Shown: in pieces, positions 28,377 to 36,593 of the stretch
Numbering within the stretch: position 1 is the stretch's first letter
How the letters are laid out: every line of letters begins with the position of its first letter
DNA from: Bacteroidota bacterium
GTDB taxonomy: Bacteria; Bacteroidota; Bacteroidia; B-17B0; Aurantibacillaceae
NCBI GenBank assembly: GCA_013298715.1
Contig: JAAFIQ010000017.1
Span: 22,920 to 86,919, forward strand
DNA length: 64,000 nt
Direction of reading: 5' to 3'
The notes under the pieces: model-generated
What the model was told of the DNA's origin: nothing
Database searches by the model: none
Seen by the model: the letters and a program-made list of their open reading frames with translations, nothing else
Translations under genes and position numbers: made by a program

Positions 28377-30374
28377 TTATATTTTAAATCCTAAAACAGT
28401 TACATCATCGGTTTGCTCGAATTTGCCTTTCCATTCATAAAAATCGTTTAGTAAATTATCGGCTTGTTCGTGCAGCGGTAAAGCGTTATATTTTATATAA
28501 AGTTCATTTAATTTACTTTGTTTAAATTTTTTTCCGTTTTGGTTATTATTCTTCTTGACATCTCCACCAAACTGGTCGCTAAAACCATCGGTATTCAAAT
28601 AAAAGATGGAATTCTGCGTAAAATTAATCACTTTATTTGTAAACTTAACTTCATCCACTATTACTGAACTTGAAATAGCTAGCCTATCTCCTTTAAAGGT
28701 CTCGAAAGAATTATTTTCTAATTTATACAAATCTGTGCGTGCGCCTGAGAAAGTAATTTGCCGTTTTTGTTTATCAATAAAACACAATCCCATATCAGCG
28801 CCATCGTTAATACGTTTTTTAGATCCTTGGTAAAGATTACTGTTTAGTGTTGAACAAAGTTCTTTTAAAATTTCGGCAGGATTGTTATTAAATTGGTTAG
28901 ATTTAATAATGCTTTTTAAATTTGAATGAATAAAAACGCTTAACATAGCTCCAGGAACCCCGTGCCCAGTGCAATCTACAACGGCTATACAAACCAAATC
29001 ATTCTGTTGTTCGATAAAATAAAAATCGCCACTTACAATATCTTTTGGTTTATATATAACAAAAGATTGACTAACGTAGTTTTTAAACATGCTAGCAGAT
29101 GGGATAATTGCTTGCTGAATGTGTTTAGAATAATTAATACTATCTATAATGTCTTTATTTTTATTTTCGATAATATCTTTTTGAAAATTAATTTCGGTAT
29201 TTTGGGTTTGCAATAACTGGTTAGCCTTTTTATTTTTTTTAATTTGTTGGAGCAGTAAAAAGGTAAAGAATAAAAACACAAAAATTGAAATAATAAATAT
29301 TAGAATTAAATAATTTTTTGATTTTATTCTGCTTTGTGATGCTTCAAGTTCTGTATTTTTTAATTTTAATTCTGCATCACGTTGTTTATTTTCAAATCGT
29401 TTTTCGAGCTCTGAAATTGATTTTGTTTTTTGATCGTTAAAAAGAGAATCGTTCAGCTTAATGAATTGTTTATAATAGTCAACTGCAAGGTTTGGCTCTC
29501 CAAGTTTTTCATACTGTTTAGCCAAATCTAAAGCATTCTGTCGGATATTATCTGAGGCTTGCCTTTCTTTGTTAATTGAGATTGCCTCTTTTAATAATGA
29601 AATTGAGCCAATGTGATTTCCTCTTTCGCTTTCAATGTATGAGAGACTTCCTAAGACCATTGCAATCCCGTATTTGTTATCAATGGTTTTAAATAGTTGT
29701 AGTGCTTGTGTGTAATAATCTTTTGCTTTTAAAAAGTTCTTTTGTCCTAAATAGGCCTCTGCAATAACAGTATAGCCCGAACCAATATATTCTGGATTAT
29801 TTATTTTTTTAAAATACTTAATCGATACTTCCATGTAGTCAATTGCTTTACTAAATTCTTTTTTTAAGATAAAAATATTTGCTAAGCCAAGTCCAGATAC
29901 GGCTTCTAACGATTCTAAATTATGTTGTTTACTTATATTGTTAGATTCTAAATAATTTATGTATGCCTTATTTGTATCATTCATTCCAATATAAACATTA
30001 CCAAGGCTATTGTAACAATTAGCAACGGTGTAGAATTTTTTTAATTCTTTATTTAATGGAATTGCTTCTAAAATACATTTTATAGCTAAATCGTAATTTC
30101 CGGCGGTGGTATAAATAGCCCCACGCGTTAACATTATTCGTGCAATGCCACTTTTATATTTAAGTTTATTTGCCAAAATAGTTGCACTATCTATAAATTG
30201 CAGCGCTTTTTCGATGTTATTGTATTGGTAAGAATCTGAAATCTGGATGAACAATTCAACTTGAGCAGTATCCTTTTTGTTACTCAGCGCTTTTAACAAA
30301 CTATCAATCTTTCGTTGCTGACCAAATAGCAGACAAGGAAAAAATATTAAAACTATTAACTTAGAGAGGCTCAA
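28377..30374 (-). CDS. TPR-containing membrane SpoIIE/PP2C-type phosphatase
   Basis: The 665-residue protein has a signal peptide (about 1-18), TPR repeats (about 20-330) predicted to be periplasmic, one membrane helix (about 353-375, YLILIFIISIFVFLFFTFLLL minus its last residue), a short coiled coil, and a cytoplasmic SpoIIE-type PP2C domain (about 420-665) with VVDCTGHGVPGAMLSVF. This layout suggests a sensor that dephosphorylates a Ser/Thr target such as an anti-sigma antagonist. The only usable start is a TTG at 30374, since a TAG lies two codons upstream in frame. It sits between gmhA (3 bp) and hddC (0 bp), an unexpected insert in a sugar pathway operon. Confidence 0.83.
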   Translation of the reverse strand: MSLSKLIVLIFFPCLLFGQQRKIDSLLKALSNKKDTAQVELFIQISDSYQYNNIEKALQFIDSATILANKLKYKSGIARIMLTRGAIYTTAGNYDLAIKCILEAIPLNKELKKFYTVANCYNSLGNVYIGMNDTNKAYINYLESNNISKQHNLESLEAVSGLGLANIFILKKEFSKAIDYMEVSIKYFKKINNPEYIGSGYTVIAEAYLGQKNFLKAKDYYTQALQLFKTIDNKYGIAMVLGSLSYIESERGNHIGSISLLKEAISINKERQASDNIRQNALDLAKQYEKLGEPNLAVDYYKQFIKLNDSLFNDQKTKSISELEKRFENKQRDAELKLKNTELEASQSRIKSKNYLILIFIISIFVFLFFTFLLLQQIKKNKKANQLLQTQNTEINFQKDIIENKNKDIIDSINYSKHIQQAIIPSASMFKNYVSQSFVIYKPKDIVSGDFYFIEQQNDLVCIAVVDCTGHGVPGAMLSVFIHSNLKSIIKSNQFNNNPAEILKELCSTLNSNLYQGSKKRINDGADMGLCFIDKQKRQITFSGARTDLYKLENNSFETFKGDRLAISSSVIVDEVKFTNKVINFTQNSIFYLNTDGFSDQFGGDVKKNNNQNGKKFKQSKLNELYIKYNALPLHEQADNLLNDFYEWKGKFEQTDDVTVLGFKI

Positions 30375-30377
30375 GGA

Positions 30378-30959
30378 CTATTTTTTAGGGAACAAATTAA
30401 TCTCTACTAATTCACAAATAGTATGCCCTAAAAGCATGTGGCACTCCTGAATTCGAGGAGTATCAGTACTAGGAATATTTATTAAATAATTACTTACATC
30501 CCTCATTTTACCACCTGTTTCACCAGTAAATGCGAAGGTTGTAACACCTAAATTATTTGCCTCTGCTATTGCATTTAAAACATTTGGGCTGTTTCCGCTG
30601 GTACTTAATCCAATTAACACATCGCCTTTGTTACACATTGCTTTTACTAAACGACTATAAATAACATCGTAGCTGTAATCATTTGCTACAGCTGTTGTAT
30701 AGCTGGTGTTTACATGGAGGGCTTCACTATATAATGGCGGTCTGTCGTAATAAAATCGGCCACTTAACTCAGCTGACAAATGTTGTGCATCTGCGGCGCT
30801 ACCGCCATTACCGCACCAAACAACTTTCCCTTTGTTTTTATAACATGTAATGATTGTGTTCACACAGATTTCAAGAGTAGTTAAAATTTCTGTATTAGAA
30901 AGTAAATCTGTTTTTAGTTGAATAGAGCTATTAACTTTTGATTTTATAAAATCTATCAT
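30378..30959 (-). CDS. gmhA: Phosphoheptose isomerase (sedoheptulose 7-phosphate isomerase)
   Basis: The 193-residue SIS-domain protein has CGNGGSAADAQHLSAELSGR (about 48-67), a hallmark of GmhA, plus IGLSTSGNSPNVLNA and C-terminal QECHMLLGHTICELVE with zinc-ligand-type residues. It converts sedoheptulose 7-phosphate to D-glycero-D-manno-heptose 7-phosphate. It is the first gene of the minus-strand run gmhA-SpoIIE-hddC-gmhB-GT2-gmk and is divergent from comB. Confidence 0.93.
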   Translation of the reverse strand: MIDFIKSKVNSSIQLKTDLLSNTEILTTLEICVNTIITCYKNKGKVVWCGNGGSAADAQHLSAELSGRFYYDRPPLYSEALHVNTSYTTAVANDYSYDVIYSRLVKAMCNKGDVLIGLSTSGNSPNVLNAIAEANNLGVTTFAFTGETGGKMRDVSNYLINIPSTDTPRIQECHMLLGHTICELVEINLFPKK

Positions 30960-31132
30960 GGCATAAAATTAACTTAATTATTAAGATATTCGGATACAAA
31001 GTTTATATTTCATAACTTAAAATAATTTTAAAAATAGTATGTTTGTTTTATGAAATTGTTACCCTTAATCACCTTCCACAATTTGTTTATTTCGGAAAAT
31101 TATTTTAAGTATCAATCAAAAAAATAAAATCT

Positions 31133-31840
31133 ATGAATGTTGAAACTTGCTTTACCCCTCAGGGCTATCCACTTTTTCATAAACCGAATGCAATTGTGGT
31201 TGTGATAGATATTTTAAGAGCTACATCGGCAATAACCACAGCCTTTTATAATGGGGTTGCAAAAATGATTCCTGTAGCAAATTTGGACGACGCAAAAAAG
31301 TACAAGGAGCAAGGCTTTATGGTGGCCGCCGAGAGAAATGGCGAAATTGTTGAAGGGTATGATTTAGGCAATAGTCCGTTTGGTTATATGAATTCTAAAG
31401 TAAAAAACCAAACTATTGTAATTACTACAACCAATGGAACACAAGCCATAGAAGCTGCTAAAATTGCTGACCAAGTAATTATTGGAAGTTTTTTAAATAT
31501 GGATGTGATAACTAAACACTTAAAAAACGAAAATAAAGACATTATTTTTTTATGTGCAGGCTGGAAAAATAAATTTAATTTGGAAGACACCCTTTTTGCA
31601 GGCGCCTTGGCCGAAAGTTTAGTTTTAAAGTATGGTTCCGATACGGTTTGTGATTCTACATTGGCTGCAATTGAGTTATATAAAAATGCGAAGCATAATT
31701 TGTATGAGTTTTTAGGACGATCTTCTCACCGCAATAGGCTTGCAAAATTGGATTTAGAAAGGGACATTAAATATTGCCTTACGCCTAATCAATGTCCGGT
31801 AATTCCAACACTTAAAGAAAATTTTTTAATAAAACTTTAA
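31133..31840 (+). CDS. comB: Probable 2-phosphosulfolactate phosphatase
   Basis: The 235-residue protein fits the ComB family: VVVIDILRATSAITTAFYNG (about 22-41), AERNGEIVEGYDLGNSPF, and VITTTNGTQAIEAAK. ComB removes phosphate from 2-phosphosulfolactate in archaeal coenzyme M synthesis. Many bacteria without coenzyme M, including Bacteroidota, carry homologues of uncertain substrate. No other sulfolactate gene is nearby. It is monocistronic and followed by the tandem hairpin array. Confidence 0.86.
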   Translation: MNVETCFTPQGYPLFHKPNAIVVVIDILRATSAITTAFYNGVAKMIPVANLDDAKKYKEQGFMVAAERNGEIVEGYDLGNSPFGYMNSKVKNQTIVITTTNGTQAIEAAKIADQVIIGSFLNMDVITKHLKNENKDIIFLCAGWKNKFNLEDTLFAGALAESLVLKYGSDTVCDSTLAAIELYKNAKHNLYEFLGRSSHRNRLAKLDLERDIKYCLTPNQCPVIPTLKENFLIKL

Positions 31841-31846
31841 TTTTTT

Positions 31847-31956
31847 TAAACCTTTTCAAAAAAACATTGTTTTATTAGTAAAAGAAAGCTACTCATAAAA
31901 AGCGTTATAATTTTTTTCATGGGGATGTTTAATTTTCACGCTGAGTAGTTTTCTTT
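31847..31956 (+). ncRNA. Tandem structured element, copy 1 (putative small RNA)
   Basis: An AT-rich promoter-like box (31847-31880, starting TAAACC and containing TTGTTTTATTAG) precedes a hairpin. The outer stem pairs 31881-31894 with 31943-31956 over 14 bp with one G-T wobble. An inner helix AGCGT (31901-31905) pairs with ACGCT (31938-31942). The apical region, with TTTTTTTCATGGGGATG at its core, is nearly identical in all three copies. A T-rich tract follows the right arm. It matches no RNA family I can name. Confidence 0.6.
31919..31948 (+). CDS. Putative 9-residue micro-ORF, copy 1
   Basis: ATG to TAG inside the hairpin encodes MGMFNFHAE. The ATG is in the apical loop and the last codon and stop (GAGTAG) form part of the outer stem. 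No ribosome binding site is evident. Translation is unproven. Confidence 0.3.
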   Translation: MGMFNFHAE

Positions 31957-32043
31957 CCTTTTTAAAACTGGTTTTGCTTAAGAGTTTAGAAGGCTTTGTT
32001 TTCGTTCATTCACACAATTATTTTAAAAAATTTATAAAAAGTT

Positions 32044-32151
32044 TAAACTTTTTAAAATAATGATTGTTATAATACTAAAGGAAATTACTCTTTAAGGCGT
32101 AATAATTTTTTTCATGGGGATGTTTAATTTTCACGCTGAGTAGTTTCCTTT
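32044..32151 (+). ncRNA. Tandem structured element, copy 2 (putative small RNA)
   Basis: It has the same layout as copy 1, with its ATG 195 bp further on. The box 32044-32076 contains a perfect TATAAT at 32068-32073. The outer stem pairs 32077-32090 with 32138-32151 (14 bp, one wobble). Relative to copy 1, an A-T pair becomes G-C (AAAGGAAA with TTTCCTTT), a compensatory change. The inner helix is GGCGT (32096-32100) with ACGCT (32133-32137). Confidence 0.6.
32114..32143 (+). CDS. Putative 9-residue micro-ORF, copy 2
   Basis: ATG to TAG encodes MGMFNFHAE, with nucleotide sequence identical to copy 1. The stop codon lies in the right arm of the outer stem. Translation is unproven. Confidence 0.3.
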   Translation: MGMFNFHAE

Positions 32152-32221
32152 ATCTTTTCTAATTCCAAATTTTTTATGAATTTTATCCAAACAGAGTAAA
32201 AAATTATCTGAAAAAAATTTC

Positions 32222-32328
32222 TAAACTTTTTTAAAACAGTGTTGTTTTATATTTAAAGAAAGCTATTCGGCGATAAGTAATAATTTTTTTCATGGGGATG
32301 TTTAATTTTTACTCTGAATAGCTTTCTT
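32222..32328 (+). ncRNA. Tandem structured element, copy 3 (putative small RNA)
   Basis: This is the third unit, with its ATG 178 bp after that of copy 2. The box 32222-32254 contains TATATT. The outer stem pairs 32256-32268 with 32316-32328, 13 bp without mismatch. Compared with copy 1, a C-G pair becomes T-A (CTATTC with GAATAG). The inner helix also changes on both sides (AGTA 32276-32279 with TACT 32310-32313). The apical sequence is conserved. Confidence 0.6.
32292..32321 (+). CDS. Putative 9-residue micro-ORF, copy 3
   Basis: ATG to TAG encodes MGMFNFYSE. The three base changes from copies 1 and 2 give His to Tyr, Ala to Ser and a silent Glu change, and the frame and stop are kept. Translation is unproven. 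Confidence 0.3.
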   Translation: MGMFNFYSE

Positions 32329-32369
32329 AATTTTCTTATGGTACTGTTTTGTTTTTGTAAAGTTTAATC

Positions 32370-32410
32370 AAAAAGCCCCGAATTTAGTTTACTAAAATTC
32401 GGGGCTTTTG
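32370..32410. terminator. Strong bidirectional terminator downstream of infC
   Basis: AAAAGCCCCGAATTT pairs with AAATTCGGGGCTTTT around a short loop, with A and T runs on either side. It lies 22 bp after the infC stop and also faces the tandem element array. Confidence 0.9.
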
Positions 32411-32432
32411 GTTTTTATTTAATTGCTTATTA

Positions 32433-33086
32433 CTAAGTCTTGGGTTTTTTAGGCCCAATAATCATTTGCATTTTTTTACCTTCTAACAATGGCAATTGCT
32501 CGGCTTTACCAAATTCTTCTAACTCATTAGCAAAACGGAGTAATAAAATCTCACCTTGTTCTTTAAATACAATCTCTCTTCCTCTAAAAAAAACGTAGGC
32601 TTTTACTTTGCAACCTTCTTGCAAAAACTTAATTGCATGATTTTTTTTAAAATTAAAATCGTGATCATCTGTATGTGGACCAAAACGTATATCCTTAATT
32701 ACAACTTTACTTGCTTTGGCTTTTACTTCTTTAGCTTTCTTTTTTTGTTCGTATAAAAACTTACCATAATCAACAATTTTGCAAACTGGCGGGTCAACGT
32801 TTGGTGCAATCTCTACTAAATCTAAACCTAATTCTCTAGCTACTTCTAAGGCCTTGGCTACGGTATAAACCCCTGGTTCCAATCCTTCGCCTACAACACG
32901 TACTTGTTTAGCATAAATTTTTTCGTTTATGCGGTGCTGTTCTTCTTTTACACCGGGGCGTTTAAAACCCGCTTTTAATCCGCGAGGTTGTTTAAACACT
33001 GGTTTTTGTTCGCCTGGTTTTACAGGACCTGTATTGGTGTTTGATGTTGGCTTAGGGCCGTTGAATGGTTTTTTAAAGTGATTGAT
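32433..33086 (-). CDS. infC: Translation initiation factor IF-3
   Basis: IF-3 binds the 30S subunit and proofreads start codons. The N-domain motif HRINEKI, the linker [13 protein letters not shown] and the C-domain [17 protein letters not shown] are all present. The first ordinary start is a GTG at 32999, but the frame stays open upstream, and a perfect GGAGGT (33096-33091) sits 4 nt before an in-frame ATC at 33086-33084. I therefore choose ATC, adding 29 residues ([12 protein letters not shown] onward). Non-AUG starts in infC are a known autoregulatory device, since IF-3 rejects them. It follows thrS by 26 bp; rpmI and rplT are not downstream. Confidence 0.88.
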   Translation of the reverse strand: MNHFKKPFNGPKPTSNTNTGPVKPGEQKPVFKQPRGLKAGFKRPGVKEEQHRINEKIYAKQVRVVGEGLEPGVYTVAKALEVARELGLDLVEIAPNVDPPVCKIVDYGKFLYEQKKKAKEVKAKASKVVIKDIRFGPHTDDHDFNFKKNHAIKFLQEGCKVKAYVFFRGREIVFKEQGEILLLRFANELEEFGKAEQLPLLEGKKMQMIIGPKKPKT

Positions 33087-33090
33087 AGTT

Positions 33091-33096
33091 ACCTCC
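33091..33096 (-). promoter_or_regulatory. Shine-Dalgarno deciding the infC start
   Basis: GGAGGT on the minus strand lies 4 nt upstream of ATC. Such a full SD is rare in this window and in Bacteroidota, which supports initiation at the non-standard codon. Confidence 0.65.
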
Positions 33097-33112
33097 GTTT
33101 TTAAATTAATAA

Positions 33113-35053
33113 TTAATTGTTTTTAAAGTCGTTTTTAATTGTTTCGTTTACAAATTTAATAAATTCATCAATACCAAATACACCCACATCTCCTTTTCCG
33201 TGTTGGCGAACAGCAACTTTTTTCTCCGCTTCTTCTTTTTCTCCAACCACAAGCATTAAAGAAATTTTTTTAACTTCGTTATCGCGTATTTTTTTACCAA
33301 TTTTTTCGTTGCGCTCATCCACAAATCCTCTGATATCATGTTCAGCCAACTCGTTTTTAATTTGTTGTGCATAGTCATTGTATTTTTCACTGATAGGTAA
33401 AATTGCAAACTGATCGGGTGTTAACCAAAGTGGGAAATTTCCTCCACAATGCTCAATTAGCACAGCAATAAAACGCTCCAAACTACCAAACGGCGCGCGA
33501 TGAATCATTACAGGGCGGTGTTTTTGATTATCGCTTCCAGTATATTCTAATTGAAAACGCTCTGGTAAATTATAATCAACTTGAATTGTTCCTAACTGCC
33601 ATTTCCTTCCAAGCGCATCTTTCACCATAAAATCTAATTTAGGGCCGTAAAAGGCAGCTTCACCCAATTCAGTTACAGTTTTTAACCCTTTTTCGGCAGC
33701 GCTTTCAATAATTGCTTGTTCGGCAATTTTCCAATTTTCATCGGTACCAATATATTTTGTTTTGTTATCTGGGTCGCGCAAACTAATTTGAGCGGTGTAA
33801 TCTTTAAATCCTAGGGCATTAAAAACATGCAACACCAAATCAATAACTTTACAAAACTCTTCTTTTACTTGATCTGGTCGGCAAAATAAATGCGCGTCAT
33901 CTTGTGTAAAGCCACGCACCCTAGTTAAGCCGTGCAATTCGCCGTGTTGTTCGTATCGGTACACAGTACCAAATTCTGCCAAACGCACTGGTAAATCTTT
34001 ATACGATTTTGGAGATGCTTTGTAAATTTCGCAGTGGTGCGGGCAATTCATTGGTTTTAAATAAAACTCTTCCCCTTCATGCGGTGTTTTTATTGGTTGA
34101 AAAGAATCAGCGCCGTATTTTTCGTAGTGACCACTGCACACGTACAATTCTTTTTGCGCAATGTGTGGCGTTACAACTGGCAAATAACCTGCTTTTTGTT
34201 GTGCCTTACGCATAAATTGTTCTAACTTATCGCGCAATGCAGCTCCTTTAGGAAGCCATAATGGCAAGCCCATACCTACTTTTTCGCTAAAGGTAAATAG
34301 TTCTAATTCTTTACCAAGCTTGCGATGGTCACGCTTTTTAGCTTCTTCTAATAATGTTAAATAATCTTTAAGTTCTTTATCCTTAGGAAAAGAAATACCG
34401 TAAATACGTGTTAATTGTTTATTTTTTTCATCGCCACGCCAATATGCACCAGCAACACGGAGTAATTTTACAGCTTTAACGAAACCAGTGTTTGGTATAT
34501 GCGGCCCACGGCATAAATCGGTAAAATTTCCTTGAGTATAAAAAGTAATTGAACCGTCGTTTAAACCATCTATTAACTCTAGTTTATAAGGGTCATTTTT
34601 TTCGGTAAAATATTTTATAGCATCGGCTTTACTTACTTCTTGGCGCTTGTATTCACTTTTTGCGGCAGCCAATTCCATCATCCTTTTTTCTACCGCTTCA
34701 ACTTCATCTATAGAAAAAGTTTTATCTCCAAAGTCAATATCATAGTAAAAACCATTTTCAACCGCAGGGCCAATAGCAAATTTACTACCAGGATACAAGG
34801 CTTCAAGCGCTTCGGCCATTAAATGCGCTGTGCTATGCCAAAAAGTTTGTTTGCCGTCATCATCGTTCCAAGTTAGTAATTGTAAGGTACAATCTTCTGT
34901 AATTGAACGGCTGCTGTCCCAAACTTGTCCGTTTACTTTTGCAGCTAAAACATTTCTTGCTAAACCTTCGCTAATACTTAAAGCGATTTGGTGGGAGTTG
35001 GTTCCCTTTTCGTATTCACGAACAGAACCATCGGGTAAAGTTATTTTTATCAT
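33113..35053 (-). CDS. thrS: Threonyl-tRNA synthetase
   Basis: Charges tRNA-Thr. The 646-residue protein has the TGS domain (about 1-62), the editing domain with the HxxxH motif [10 protein letters not shown] (about 74) and a second Cys/His site, and the class II catalytic core with [10 protein letters not shown] zinc ligands, [12 protein letters not shown] and the C-terminal anticodon-binding domain ([11 protein letters not shown] onward). Length is typical. It lies upstream of infC in the conserved thrS-infC order and is divergent from mtaB. Confidence 0.97.
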   Translation of the reverse strand: MIKITLPDGSVREYEKGTNSHQIALSISEGLARNVLAAKVNGQVWDSSRSITEDCTLQLLTWNDDDGKQTFWHSTAHLMAEALEALYPGSKFAIGPAVENGFYYDIDFGDKTFSIDEVEAVEKRMMELAAAKSEYKRQEVSKADAIKYFTEKNDPYKLELIDGLNDGSITFYTQGNFTDLCRGPHIPNTGFVKAVKLLRVAGAYWRGDEKNKQLTRIYGISFPKDKELKDYLTLLEEAKKRDHRKLGKELELFTFSEKVGMGLPLWLPKGAALRDKLEQFMRKAQQKAGYLPVVTPHIAQKELYVCSGHYEKYGADSFQPIKTPHEGEEFYLKPMNCPHHCEIYKASPKSYKDLPVRLAEFGTVYRYEQHGELHGLTRVRGFTQDDAHLFCRPDQVKEEFCKVIDLVLHVFNALGFKDYTAQISLRDPDNKTKYIGTDENWKIAEQAIIESAAEKGLKTVTELGEAAFYGPKLDFMVKDALGRKWQLGTIQVDYNLPERFQLEYTGSDNQKHRPVMIHRAPFGSLERFIAVLIEHCGGNFPLWLTPDQFAILPISEKYNDYAQQIKNELAEHDIRGFVDERNEKIGKKIRDNEVKKISLMLVVGEKEEAEKKVAVRQHGKGDVGVFGIDEFIKFVNETIKNDFKNN

Positions 35054-35246
35054 ATAATTTATCCTACTTACGAGTGTAGGTTAGGTTTGCAAATATAAAA
35101 AAATAAATTGTTTGTGTGTGCGAAGTTATTATCTCCAATAAGAAGTTGGTCAACACTTTTTATATCTTCGACAGATAGTCGTGTTGTATTGGAAGTGGAT
35201 ATTCGTTTTCTTACCATTAAACCATAATTTTAACTAGTTTTGTGGT

Positions 35247-36593
35247 ATGATTACTGAACAAAAATCTGTTGCGTTTCATACGCTTGGTTGTAAGCTTAAT
35301 TTTTCTGAAACAAGTACCATTGCTCGCCTTTTTTATGAGAAAGGGTTTCAAAAAAAGCAGTTTACTGAGGCAGCAGATGTTTATGTAATTAATACATGTA
35401 GCGTTACCGAAAATGCCGACAAGGAATGTAAATCAATTGTAAAATCGGCACTAACCCTAAACCCTGATGCCTTTATTGCTGTAGTTGGCTGTTATGCTCA
35501 ATTAAAACCTGAAGAGATTGCTCGTATTGAAGGTGTGGATGTGGTTTTAGGTGCTACAGAAAAATTTAAACTTTTAAATTATATTAATCTATCGCAAAAA
35601 AACACACATGCATTAATTCATAATTGCGAAATAGCAGAAGCCGATTTTTTTGTTGATTCTTTCAGCGTTGGGGACAGAACACGTTCTTTCTTAAAAGTAC
35701 AAGATGGTTGCGATTATAGTTGTACCTTTTGCACTATACCATTGGCAAGGGGTAAAAGTAGAAGCGACACTATTGAAAATGTAATTAATAACGCTAATAA
35801 AATTGCAGATTTAGGGGTTAAGGAAATTGTGCTAACTGGCGTAAACATTGGCGATTTTGGGCATGGCCAATTTTTAGATTCTGAAAAAAAGAAACATAAA
35901 CATTTTAATTTTTTAGATTTAATTACAGAGTTAGATAAAGTTGATAAAGTTAAACGCTTTAGAATTTCATCAATAGAACCAAATTTATTGAAAGATGAAA
36001 TAATTGAATTTGTTGCTAACTCCAAGAAATTTGCTCCACATTTTCATATTCCTTTACAAAGCGGAAGCAATCAATTATTGGGATTAATGAAACGTAGGTA
36101 TAAGAAAGAATTGTATAGTGATAGGATTTCAAAAATTAAACAGCTAATGCCTAATTGTTGTATTGGGGTTGATGTAATTGTAGGTTTTCCAGGCGAAACA
36201 GAAGAGTTATTTTTAGAAACTTATAATTTTTTAAATGAATTGCCAATTTCTTACTTGCATGTTTTTACCTATAGTGAAAGAGATAACACCGAAGCAATTG
36301 CTTTGCCAGGAAGCGTTCCTATAAATATTAGAAAGCAACGTAACAAAATGTTACGTGTTTTATCCGCAAAAAAAATAAGAGCCTTTTATCAGTCTCAACT
36401 CGAAAAAACTGCAAGTGTTATTTTTGAGAACGAAAATAAAAATGGAACAATTTTTGGTTTTACTGAAAACTACGTGAAAGTTGGTGCTCCATACTCTGAT
36501 GAATTATGCAATCAACTGACTAAAGTTAAACTGGTTTCATTTGATGAAGAAGGCACACTAAAAGCAGAGTTAGTAAAAGAACCCGTTAATTAG
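35247..36593 (+). CDS. mtaB: tRNA t6A37 methylthiotransferase MtaB
   Basis: A radical SAM enzyme that converts t6A37 to ms2t6A37 in tRNAs reading ANN codons. The 448 residues have the N-terminal MTTase cysteines Cys15, Cys51 and Cys82, the radical SAM motif CDYSCTFC with Cys155, Cys159 and Cys162, and a C-terminal TRAM-like region. TLGCKLNFSETS is the MtaB form. A TAGTTTTG box (35235-35242) ends 4 bp before the ATG. The stop codon TAG is formed by one base of host target duplication and the first two bases of an inserted repeat element; without the insert it would be TAA at the same codon. Confidence 0.93.
   Translation: MITEQKSVAFHTLGCKLNFSETSTIARLFYEKGFQKKQFTEAADVYVINTCSVTENADKECKSIVKSALTLNPDAFIAVVGCYAQLKPEEIARIEGVDVVLGATEKFKLLNYINLSQKNTHALIHNCEIAEADFFVDSFSVGDRTRSFLKVQDGCDYSCTFCTIPLARGKSRSDTIENVINNANKIADLGVKEIVLTGVNIGDFGHGQFLDSEKKKHKHFNFLDLITELDKVDKVKRFRISSIEPNLLKDEIIEFVANSKKFAPHFHIPLQSGSNQLLGLMKRRYKKELYSDRISKIKQLMPNCCIGVDVIVGFPGETEELFLETYNFLNELPISYLHVFTYSERDNTEAIALPGSVPINIRKQRNKMLRVLSAKKIRAFYQSQLEKTASVIFENENKNGTIFGFTENYVKVGAPYSDELCNQLTKVKLVSFDEEGTLKAELVKEPVN

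Noticed and set aside
31847..32328. CRISPR array or simple tandem repeat
   Set aside because: Only three units, 178-195 bp apart, with long internal stems and covarying arms; spacers share an upstream box and there are no cas genes.
31847..32328. Type I toxin-antitoxin (hok/sok-like) cassettes
   Set aside because: The encoded peptides are only 9 residues with no membrane-spanning hydrophobic stretch, and no antisense promoter is evident.
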